Below, in pieces: positions 9,525-16,355 of a DNA stretch of 64,000 bases. The notes beneath the pieces were generated by a model, which saw only the letters and a list, made by a program, of their open reading frames with translations, was not told the DNA's origin and did no database searches. Source of the DNA: Burkholderia sp. IMCC1007 (GTDB lineage: Bacteria; Pseudomonadota; Gammaproteobacteria; Burkholderiales; Burkholderiaceae). The translations under genes were made by a program, and so were the position numbers. The stretch spans positions 1 to 64,000 of the forward strand of contig NZ_JAPVQY010000035.1 in the NCBI RefSeq assembly GCF_027257875.1. The letters are read 5' to 3'. Every line of letters begins with the position of its first letter. The first letter of the stretch is position 1.

Positions 9525-9986
9525 ATGGCTACCTCATCGTCCATTGACGCCCGGCTGTCCCGGGCCGACGCATTCGCCGCCGAGCACGGGCTCGCGTGGA
9601 CGCCGCTGCGCCGTCAGGTCTACGAACGCGTGCTCGCCGCGCAGCGCCCGATCGGCGCATACGACCTGCTCGCCGAACTCGAACCGCAACGCGGCCGCGT
9701 GCCGCCCACGACCGTCTATCGCGCGCTGGATTTCCTCGTCGAACACGGGTTCATCCACCGGATCGAATCGAAGAACGCGTTCTTCGCGTGCTGCGAGATC
9801 GGGGTGCCGCATGAAGGCCAGTTCCTGATCTGCGATTCGTGCGGCGATACCGTCGAGATTCCGGGCAGCGACCTCGCGAAGCAGTTGTCCGCGAGCGCGC
9901 CCGCGCACGGTTTCGAAGTCCACCATCAGGTGGTCGAGCTCAACGGCCTGTGCGGGCACTGCAAGGCCAAGCCCGCGCAGCGCTGA
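9525..9986 (+). CDS. zur: Zinc uptake regulator, Fur family
   Basis: 153-aa Fur-family repressor that with bound Zn(II) blocks zinc-uptake genes. The N-terminal winged helix includes WTPLRRQVYERVLAAQRPIG and the recognition region PPTTVYRALDFLVEHGFIHR. Two CxxC pairs (ICDSCG near residue 105 and LCGHCK near the C-terminus) form the structural zinc site, and the HH pair of FEVHHQVVELNG fits the regulatory site. The ATG at 9525 gives the usual length; longer in-frame starts reach 9282 but would add non-homologous arginine-rich sequence. Linkage to znuACB decides for Zur over Fur or PerR. Confidence 0.88.
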   Translation: MATSSSIDARLSRADAFAAEHGLAWTPLRRQVYERVLAAQRPIGAYDLLAELEPQRGRVPPTTVYRALDFLVEHGFIHRIESKNAFFACCEIGVPHEGQFLICDSCGDTVEIPGSDLAKQLSASAPAHGFEVHHQVVELNGLCGHCKAKPAQR

Positions 9987-10035
9987 GCCCGCATCGCACG
10001 GCGCCGTGCCGGCGCCCTTTCCAACGAGGAGTTTC

Positions 10036-10950
10036 ATGTCCATTGCCCTGAAGCGCGCGCCGCGGCGTGCCCTGTCGCTTGCACGCCTGTTTGCCGTCAC
10101 GGCCGCCGCGCTGTCGCTCGCGGCGCCCGGTTTCGCGCAGGCCGCGACCGTCAACGTCGTCGCCGCGGAGAATTTCTATGGCGACGTCGCGTCGCAGATC
10201 GGCGGCAGCCACGTCGCGGTCACCAGCATCCTCAGCAATCCCGACCAGGATCCGCACCTGTTCGAAGCGAGCCCGAAAACCGCGCGCGCGCTGCAGCACG
10301 CGCAGGTCGTGATCTACAACGGGGCCGCCTACGATCCGTGGATGGGGAAGCTGCTGTCCGCGTCGAAGCAGGCCAGGCGCGCGACGATCGTCGTCGCCGA
10401 TCTGGTCGGCAAGAAGCCCGGCGACAATCCGCACCTGTGGTACGACCCGGCGACGATGCCGGCCGCCGCACGCGCGATCGCCACCGAGCTCGGCCGCGCG
10501 GACCCGGCGAACAAGGCCGAGTACGATGCGAACCTGCAGAAGTTCGTCGCGTCGCTGAAGCCCGTCGACGACAAGGTCGCCGCGCTGCGCGCGCAGTACA
10601 AGGGCGTGCCGGTGACGGCCACCGAACCCGTGTTCGGCTACATGTCGGATGCGATCGGCCTCGACATGCGCAACCTGCGCTTCCAGCTCGCGACGATGAA
10701 CGACACCGAAGCCAGCGCGCAGGATGTCGCCGCGTTCGAGAACGACCTGCGCAAGAAGCAGGTGCGCGTGCTGATCTACAACAGCCAGGCCGAAGAACCG
10801 ATGACCAAGCGGATGCTGAAGATCGCGCGTGACGCCGGCGTGCCGAGCGTCAGCGTCACCGAGACGCAACCGGCCGGCAAGACCTTCCAGCAATGGATGG
10901 CCGGTCAGCTCGACGCGCTCGCCGCCGCGCTTGCCGCCACCAGGAAATAA
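10036..10950 (+). CDS. znuA: Zinc ABC transporter periplasmic binding protein (ZnuA-like)
   Basis: Cluster A-I metal-binding protein, 304 aa, with a signal peptide ending near residue 36 (FAQA/ATVNVV). Two expected histidine ligands are present in DPHLFEAS and NPHLWYDP. The usual third His of ZnuA is not seen: the matching region reads TEPVFGYM, with Glu near that place. The His/Asp-rich loop typical of enteric ZnuA is also missing. This fits a divergent ZnuA subgroup. GAGGAG precedes the ATG at 10036. It lies 49 bases after zur and 13 bases before the ATPase gene, so zur-znuACB is probably one transcript. Zinc is inferred from Zur linkage. Confidence 0.85.
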   Translation: MSIALKRAPRRALSLARLFAVTAAALSLAAPGFAQAATVNVVAAENFYGDVASQIGGSHVAVTSILSNPDQDPHLFEASPKTARALQHAQVVIYNGAAYDPWMGKLLSASKQARRATIVVADLVGKKPGDNPHLWYDPATMPAAARAIATELGRADPANKAEYDANLQKFVASLKPVDDKVAALRAQYKGVPVTATEPVFGYMSDAIGLDMRNLRFQLATMNDTEASAQDVAAFENDLRKKQVRVLIYNSQAEEPMTKRMLKIARDAGVPSVSVTETQPAGKTFQQWMAGQLDALAAALAATRK

Positions 10951-10963
10951 CCGCCGCAACCCA

Positions 10964-11857
10964 ATGACTGCCACTCCCCACGCACTTGACGTCGATCGCG
11001 TCACGCTCGAACTGGGCGGTCGCACGATCCTGCGCGACGTCAGCTTCTCGATCGAACCCGGCGAATTCGTCGGCGTGCTCGGGCCGAACGGCGCGGGCAA
11101 GACGACGCTGATGCGCGCGGTGCTCGGCCTCGTCCCCGTGTCGAGCGGCACGCTGTCGGTCGGCGGCGTGCCGCTCGTGCGCGGCAACGCGTCGATCGGC
11201 TACATGCCGCAGATCAGGAGCGGCCTCGCGAATCGCCGGATGCGCGGCTACGACTTCGTCGCGATGGCCGCCGACGGCCACCGCTGGGGGCTGCCGCACA
11301 CGAATGCCGCGACGCGGCGCGACGTCGACCGCGTGCTCGATCTCGTCGGCGGCCCCACGCTCGCGCGCCGGCCGCTGTCGGAACTGTCCGGCGGCGAGCG
11401 CCAGCGCCTGCTGCTCGCGCAATGCCTGCTCGGCAGCCCGAAGCTGCTGCTGCTCGACGAGCCGCTGATCAGCCTCGACCCGAACCATCAGCGCGGCGTG
11501 GTCGAACTCGTGCGCAGCGTGCAGCGCGAGCTCGGCATCACCGTGCTGTTCTCCGCACACGAGCTGAATCCGCTGCTGAACGCGCTCGACCGCGTGCTGT
11601 ATCTCGGCAACGGCGTCGCCGCGCTCGGCACCGTCGACGAGGTGATCACCAAGCCCGTGCTGTCGCGGCTGTACGGCTCGCCGATCGACGTGATGCGCGT
11701 GAACGGGAAGATCTTCGTGATGTCGGGCGACGTCGAAATCGAAAAGCACGATCACGAACACGAGGACGACGACGATCACTCGCACGGCGCCGGTGGCGGC
11801 AGCCACGGCCATCATCACCACGGACACGCTCATCCCGGGCAATCGCACGATGTTTGA
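10964..11857 (+). CDS. znuC: Zinc ABC transporter ATPase (ZnuC-like) with His/Asp-rich tail
   Basis: 297-aa ATP-binding subunit that drives zinc import with ZnuA and ZnuB. Walker A GPNGAGKTT is near residues 41-49, signature LSGGERQR near 142 and Walker B LLLLDEPL near 163. After the ATPase fold the last 40 or so residues are packed with His, Asp and Glu (KHDHEHEDDDDHSHG, then SHGHHHHGHAH), an obvious metal-binding tail not found in most ZnuC proteins. It could buffer or sense zinc on the cytosolic side. The ATG at 10964 gives MTATPHALDVD. The stop overlaps the permease gene by eight bases. Confidence 0.9.
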   Translation: MTATPHALDVDRVTLELGGRTILRDVSFSIEPGEFVGVLGPNGAGKTTLMRAVLGLVPVSSGTLSVGGVPLVRGNASIGYMPQIRSGLANRRMRGYDFVAMAADGHRWGLPHTNAATRRDVDRVLDLVGGPTLARRPLSELSGGERQRLLLAQCLLGSPKLLLLDEPLISLDPNHQRGVVELVRSVQRELGITVLFSAHELNPLLNALDRVLYLGNGVAALGTVDEVITKPVLSRLYGSPIDVMRVNGKIFVMSGDVEIEKHDHEHEDDDDHSHGAGGGSHGHHHHGHAHPGQSHDV

Positions 11858-12632
11858 ATACGACTTCATGATCAACGCGTTCGCCGCGTCGGGGATCGTC
11901 GCGGTGCTCGCGGGCATCGTCGGTTACTTCCTGGTGCTGCGCGGACAAACCTTCGCCGGCCATGCGCTGTCGCACGTCGGCTTCACCGGCGCGACCGGCG
12001 CGGTGCTGCTCGGCATCTCGCCGATCTGGGGGATGGTCGGCTTCACGCTCGCGGCCGGGATCGGGATGGGCGCGCTCGGCGAACGGCTCGCGGGCCGCGA
12101 CGTCGCGATCGGCGTGATCCTGTCGGGTGCGCTCGGCTTCGGGCTGCTGTTCCTGCACTTCTACACGTCGTTCGCGACGCAAGTCACGGCGCTGCTGTTC
12201 GGCAACGTGCTCGCGGTCAGCCACGATACGCTCTCGGTGCTGGCGGGCATCGGCGCGGTGAGCCTGATCGCGCTTGCGGTGATCGCGCGGCCGCTGCTGT
12301 TCGCGTCGCTGCAGCCCGAACTGGCGGAAGCCAAGGGCGTGTCGCTGCGTACGGTGTCGGTGCTGTTCCTCGCGGTGTGCGCGCTTGCAGTGGCCGCGGC
12401 GACGCAGATCGTCGGTGTGCTGCTGGTGTTCACGCTGCTGGTCGGGCCGGCCGCGGCCGCGCAGAACGTGGCGACGCGGCTGTCGACGGGCGCGCTGCTC
12501 GCTGCGCTGTTCGCACTGTTCGAAGCGTGGGTCGGGATTGCGCTCGCATATCACACCGACTGGCCGACGAGCTTCTGGATCACCGCGTTGTCGGCGCTGG
12601 TGTATGGGGCGAGTCTGTTGCGCAAGCCCTGA
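11850..12632 (+). CDS. znuB: Zinc ABC transporter permease (ZnuB-like)
   Basis: 260-aa integral membrane permease of the metal ABC-3 family, with about seven to eight hydrophobic spans. It starts MFEYDFMINAFAASGIVAVL and contains the family stretch FLVLRGQTFAGHALSHVGFTG, where a conserved histidine pair lies near residues 39-43. The C-terminal part WPTSFWITALSALVYGASLL is typical. The start overlaps the end of znuC; an in-frame upstream ATG at 11793 would lie deep inside znuC and was rejected. It closes the zinc operon and faces a convergent gene 25 bases on. Confidence 0.9.
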   Translation: MFEYDFMINAFAASGIVAVLAGIVGYFLVLRGQTFAGHALSHVGFTGATGAVLLGISPIWGMVGFTLAAGIGMGALGERLAGRDVAIGVILSGALGFGLLFLHFYTSFATQVTALLFGNVLAVSHDTLSVLAGIGAVSLIALAVIARPLLFASLQPELAEAKGVSLRTVSVLFLAVCALAVAAATQIVGVLLVFTLLVGPAAAAQNVATRLSTGALLAALFALFEAWVGIALAYHTDWPTSFWITALSALVYGASLLRKP

Positions 12633-12656
12633 TGACGTGGACGCCGCTCGATGCCG

Positions 12657-12962
12657 TCACATGCTCGCTCTCCACGCGCATAGCGCGGTCGCCGCGAGAA
12701 TCAGAAAGCCGGCCCAGGGCCTGACACCGACCGCTCTGGATCTCGCGAGCAATACGATCTGCGTGATCGCAACGACCATCAGCAGTGCATAGACGACGAG
12801 CGTCCGGTCGCCTGCTTCGTCCTTGATTGCACCGATCGTGACGGAAGGATCGATTTCGTTCATCCACGCGTACTTGCTCCGGGTCATCGCGACGACGACG
12901 AGCAAGCCGGCGATACAGCCGGCATGAATGGCGAAACGGAGAAGTCGGGTCATATTTCGCAT
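12657..12962 (-). CDS. Small membrane protein, unknown function
   Basis: A 101-aa protein (98 aa if the ATG at 12953 is used) that I do not recognise. It has three hydrophobic segments: residues about 10-23 (HAGCIAGLLVVVAM), about 53-69 (VVYALLMVVAITQIVLLA) and about 80-95. The connecting loops are hydrophilic (KYAWMNEIDPSVTIGAIKDE), as in small inner-membrane proteins. No strong ribosome site supports either start. It converges on znuB and borders an AT-richer stretch, so it may belong to an acquired or variable segment. Coding status rests on the clear membrane-protein pattern. Confidence 0.5.
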   Translation of the reverse strand: MRNMTRLLRFAIHAGCIAGLLVVVAMTRSKYAWMNEIDPSVTIGAIKDEAGDRTLVVYALLMVVAITQIVLLARSRAVGVRPWAGFLILAATALCAWRASM

Positions 12963-13279
12963 CCGGGCGTTAGCGCATGAGCCGCACGAAACGCGGCCAA
13001 TGGGTGACGCCATGCAAACAGATTGAACACCCCCCAACTCGGGGAGTTGTTCGATACATCGCAAACCACGTCGTCCATCCGGATCGAAGCCTCGCTCGAA
13101 TATGTTTTCCAACGATCAAATCGTCGATCATTATTCCGAAAAGCGATTCGGTTTCCTATAGAACGGGTACGAATTTGCGACGGTAAATGCTGTTTACGGA
13201 TGCGTATTCGCGTTGCATGTATAGCGGCGAACGACGGCCACGTCGCCCCTGAGTGCGGCGACGGGCTGTCAGCGACAGC
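12963..13279. other. AT-richer intergenic stretch with short hairpin
   Basis: This 317-base gap contains no convincing gene. About 13020-13230 is clearly richer in A and T than the rest of the window (roughly half GC by eye), as expected for a foreign remnant or a promoter-rich stretch. At 13035-13049 caactcggggagttg forms a perfect 6-bp stem with a GGG loop; neither side has a T-run, so it is not a normal terminator. Confidence 0.45.
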
Positions 13280-14128
13280 TCACCGCGCCAGCACGCGCGC
13301 GTGATGCGCGATGTGATCGGCGATGAACGTCGAGATGAAGTAGTACCCGTGGTCGTAGCCCGGATGGCGGCGCAGCGTCAGCGGCTGCCCTGCCTTCGCG
13401 CACGCGGCTTCGAACACGTCGGGGTTCAGCTGGTTCGCGAGGAACTGGTCGGCAAGGCCCTGGTCGACGAGGATGCCGTCCGCGAACTTCGGCGCATCCG
13501 CGCGCGCGACCAGTTCGCTCGCATCGTGCTGCTTCCACGCGTCGCGGTCGGCGCCGAGATAACCGGAGAACGCCTTCTCGCCCCACGGGCAGCGCGTCGG
13601 CGCGGCGATCGGCGCGAACGCCGACACCGACCGGTACAGGCCCGGGTGACGCAGCGCGAGCGTCAGCGCGCCGTGCCCGCCCATCGAGTGACCGAAGATC
13701 CCGAGCCGCGCGCCGTCGATCGGCAGCTCGGCCGCGACGAGCTCGCGCAACTCACCCGTCACGTACGACTCCATCCGGTAATGCGTCGACCACGGCGCTT
13801 GCGTCGCATCGACGTAGAAGCCCGCGCCGACGCCGAAATCCCACGCATCGGTCTCGCCCGCCACACCGGCACCGCGCGGGCTCGTATCGGGCATCACGAG
13901 CGCGACGCCGTGCTGCGCCGCGTATTGCTGCGCGCCGCCCTTGATCGCGAACGTCTCTTCGGTGCACGTGAGCCCCGCGAGATAGAACAGCGCCGGCACG
14001 CGGCCGTGCGCGGCCTGCGGCGGCAGGTACACCGAGAACTTCATCGGCAGGCCGATCGCCTTCGAATCGTGGCGATAGAAGCGTTGCTCGCCGCCGTGGC
14101 AAGCATGCGAAGAAACGAGTTCGAGCAT
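13280..14128 (-). CDS. fghA: S-formylglutathione hydrolase
   Basis: 282-aa esterase-D family enzyme that hydrolyses S-formylglutathione to formate and glutathione, the second step of glutathione-linked formaldehyde detoxification. The nucleophile motif GHSMGG is near residues 145-150, and the C-terminal HPGYDHGYYFI contains the catalytic His. The opening MLELVSSHACHGGEQRFYRH and PALFYLAGLTCTEE are family hallmarks. Its usual partner, glutathione-dependent formaldehyde dehydrogenase (adhC/frmA), is reduced to a 35-codon remnant directly upstream, so the first step must be supplied by another locus. Confidence 0.95.
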   Translation of the reverse strand: MLELVSSHACHGGEQRFYRHDSKAIGLPMKFSVYLPPQAAHGRVPALFYLAGLTCTEETFAIKGGAQQYAAQHGVALVMPDTSPRGAGVAGETDAWDFGVGAGFYVDATQAPWSTHYRMESYVTGELRELVAAELPIDGARLGIFGHSMGGHGALTLALRHPGLYRSVSAFAPIAAPTRCPWGEKAFSGYLGADRDAWKQHDASELVARADAPKFADGILVDQGLADQFLANQLNPDVFEAACAKAGQPLTLRRHPGYDHGYYFISTFIADHIAHHARVLAR

Positions 14129-14144
14129 GGGGTTTCCCTTCCGT

Positions 14145-14252
14145 TCAATACAGCACGATCGAGCGAATCGATTCGCGCTCGTTCATCAGGTCGCGTCCGC
14201 CGTCGATCTCATCGAGCGGCAGCGCGTGTGTGATCCGATCATAGACCTGCAT
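14145..14252 (-). pseudogene. adhC: C-terminal remnant of adhC/frmA (formaldehyde dehydrogenase)
   Basis: Reading leftward from 14252, the frame gives MQVYDRITHALPLDEIDGGR followed by DLMNERESIRSIVLY and a stop at 14145. This matches the C-terminus of class III alcohol dehydrogenase (pattern ITHxLPLxxIxxxFDLMxxxxSIRSVV), the normal upstream neighbour of fghA. The other 300 or more residues are missing: beyond 14252 the similarity ends abruptly and xylB ends at 14443. The stop is 16 bases from the fghA start, the spacing of an adhC-fghA operon. I read it as the scar of a deletion. Confidence 0.72.
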
Positions 14253-14442
14253 CCGTGTCGATGGAGCCGGCGCTTCGGTACTGCTCCGAGCGACCTGCCC
14301 CGTGTAACGCCATGCCGCCCGGTACATTGGAGCGCCTGTCATGCCCGGCATGATCGTCGATCGCGGCACGCGTCGTGTGCCGGAAACAGCCGTCGGCTTG
14401 CCACGATGCGTCATCGCTGACGCACCCGGACAAGTGCCGAGT

Positions 14443-15909
14443 TTAAACACCCATCGTGAACCACGCATCGGTTCGTGCGTACAGGTCGACGAAGCGTGCA
14501 TGACGTGCGGCCAGCGCGCGATCGTCGCGCGGCGCGGCCACGGGCGATGCGGCCGGCGCCAGCGTGTGCAACGCGTCTTCCCGCCAATGCCCGATCGCGA
14601 CGCCCGCGAGCAGCCCGGCACCGCGTGTCGCGGCGTTCGGACAATCGACCGCATCGAGCGACGCGCCGAGCGCGTCCGCGAGCAACTGGCGCCAGCGCGG
14701 ATCGACCGAGCCGCCGCCCGCGAGACGCAGCGTCGCCACCGGATCCGCACGGTTCGCGTCGCGGATCGCATCGAGCCCGGCGCGCAATGCGAACGCGACG
14801 CCTTCGAATGCCGCGCGCATCATCGCGCCGCGCGTATCGCCGAGCCCGAGACCGAGCCAGCCGCCGCGCGCATCGGGGTTCATCCATGGCGAACGCTCGC
14901 CCGTCAGATACGGCAGAAAACACACGCGCTCGGACGCCGGTTGCGCAAACGCGTCGTCGTATGCGTCGCGCCAGTTCGCATAACCGAGCCAGCCGCGCAC
15001 GGCTTCCAGCGCGAGCCCGACGTTCTGCATCGCGGCCATCGTGTAGTAGCCGCCGCCGGCCGCCGTGCGATAGCGATGCAGTCCACGCCGCGCCGGTGGC
15101 AGCGCATCCGCGAGCACGACGATCTGGCCGCCGCTGCCGGTCGTCAGCAGTGCGTCGCCGGCCGCGACGAGCCCGCTGCCGAGCGCCGCACAGGCGGTAT
15201 CGGCGGCGCCCGTCGCGAGCGGCACGCCGGCCGGCAGCCCGAGTGCCGCGGCGGCCTGCGCACCGAGCGCGCCGCAGCGCATGCCCGACGCCCTCACCAG
15301 CGCGAACAGGTCGGCCGGCAGGCCGAGCGCGTCGATCCGCCGCGCATCCCACGCGCCATCGGGCGTCGCGAGCGCGGTCGCGCACGCGTCGCTCGGATCG
15401 GCCGCAACGTCGCCGCCCAGCGCGACGCGCAGCCAGTCCTTCGGCTGCACGGCCCAGCGCGCGGCACGCAATGCATGCGGCTCGTGTTCGGCCAGCCAGC
15501 GCAACAGCGGGCCCGCCATGCCGGGCGCGACGGGGTTCGGTGCGACGGGCACACCGGCGACGGGCACACCGGCGCCGGCCCCGCTGACCATATCGGCTTC
15601 GCGCACCGCACGCGTATCGGGCCACAGCAGCGCGGGCCGCACCGGCTGCCCGGCCGCGTCGATCAGCACGACGCCATGCATCTGCCCGGAGAAACCGATC
15701 GCGACGACCTGCTCGCGCTCACCGGCCGGCAGTTTCGCGGCGGCACGCACGAGCGCATCCCACCACACGTGCGGCGAGATTTCCGCCCAGCCAGGCTGCG
15801 GCGACGACAACGAATAGGGTTCGCTCGCGACCGCACGCTCGGTGCCGTCGGCATCGAGCGTGACGAGTTTGATGGAGCCGGTGCCGAGGTCGATTCCGAG
15901 CAGGCGCAT
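14443..15909 (-). CDS. xylB: Xylulokinase (FGGY family)
   Basis: 488-aa FGGY carbohydrate kinase that phosphorylates D-xylulose (or a related ketose) with ATP. The N-terminus MRLLGIDLGTGSIKLVTLD carries the phosphate-1 loop; IGFSGQMHGVVLID and LLWPDTRA are typical of XylB. The C-terminal FGGY signature region reads LRLAGGGSVDPRWRQLLADA. The ATG at 15909 gives the usual start; the frame stays open upstream but without homology. A perfect 15-base tandem duplication inside the gene makes a VAGVP repeat. No xylA or transporter is adjacent. It may serve the distant polyol operon, or be a leftover of a pentitol cluster. Confidence 0.88.
   Translation of the reverse strand: MRLLGIDLGTGSIKLVTLDADGTERAVASEPYSLSSPQPGWAEISPHVWWDALVRAAAKLPAGEREQVVAIGFSGQMHGVVLIDAAGQPVRPALLWPDTRAVREADMVSGAGAGVPVAGVPVAPNPVAPGMAGPLLRWLAEHEPHALRAARWAVQPKDWLRVALGGDVAADPSDACATALATPDGAWDARRIDALGLPADLFALVRASGMRCGALGAQAAAALGLPAGVPLATGAADTACAALGSGLVAAGDALLTTGSGGQIVVLADALPPARRGLHRYRTAAGGGYYTMAAMQNVGLALEAVRGWLGYANWRDAYDDAFAQPASERVCFLPYLTGERSPWMNPDARGGWLGLGLGDTRGAMMRAAFEGVAFALRAGLDAIRDANRADPVATLRLAGGGSVDPRWRQLLADALGASLDAVDCPNAATRGAGLLAGVAIGHWREDALHTLAPAASPVAAPRDDRALAARHARFVDLYARTDAWFTMGV
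15542..15571 (-). repeat. 15-bp perfect tandem duplication inside xylB
   Basis: gcgacgggcacaccg occurs twice in direct succession and encodes a repeated VAGVP unit in the protein. Being a multiple of three it keeps the frame. It lies in a surface-type Gly/Pro/Val/Ala-rich segment after EADMVSG. Confidence 0.85.
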
Positions 15910-16355
15910 GACGCGGACGATATTCGAATGAACAAATGTCGATGATAGCGGGATCGCGATACGCGCCCCGCTTCGCGCTGCGAATTTGCGTATCGATGAT
16001 GCTAAAACGCGGCCGCGGGCGGCGGGTGGCGCCGGGTGCACCTTGGCGCAGAAAACGACCGCTCGCGGGTTAACCCGGCACGATTTTTCGCCGGTCGAAT
16101 TTGCCACTATGCCGCACGCGCGATACACACCATAAAGCCACCGATATTTGGCTCGGGGGTCCGCGCTATTTTGGAGCGCTATAAAACCGGGGAACCTCAC
16201 TCCTGCGGCAGTTTCCCGATGATCGACACCCTGTTTCATGCCGAAATGGCATATCGAACCAGCAAAGAACGGAATAGTACCCAGCGCTCTTGTTGCATGG
16301 ATTCATTCCGAATAACTTCGTATCACCCCGAAAACAAGATCATGGAGTGAGACAG
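15910..16355. promoter_or_regulatory. Divergent intergenic region xylB / purine permease
   Basis: This 446-base spacer separates xylB and the NCS2 permease gene. It contains a perfect 12-base palindrome CGGGTTAACCCG (16066-16077), a repeated gcgctat pair (about 16164 and 16178) and an AT-rich tataaaa near 16180. It also holds a small ATGCC/GGCAT hairpin near 16239. These suggest promoter and operator elements for the permease. No open frame here has coding character, and I recognise no named riboswitch. Confidence 0.5.
16066..16077. promoter_or_regulatory. Perfect palindrome, candidate operator
   Basis: CGGGTTAACCCG is self-complementary over 12 bases, roughly 280 bases before the permease start and 157 bases before the xylB start. 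It could be a repressor site for either gene. No cognate regulator is encoded nearby. Confidence 0.35.

Noticed and set aside
10036-12632. Manganese or iron importer instead of zinc
   Set aside because: The ABC-3/A-I family also includes Mn systems, but direct linkage to a Zur-type regulator and the His-rich tail favour zinc. The altered third ligand keeps some doubt.
14253-14442. Continuation of the adhC remnant further upstream
   Set aside because: The reading frame stays open but the sequence no longer resembles alcohol dehydrogenase, so only 14145-14252 is called.
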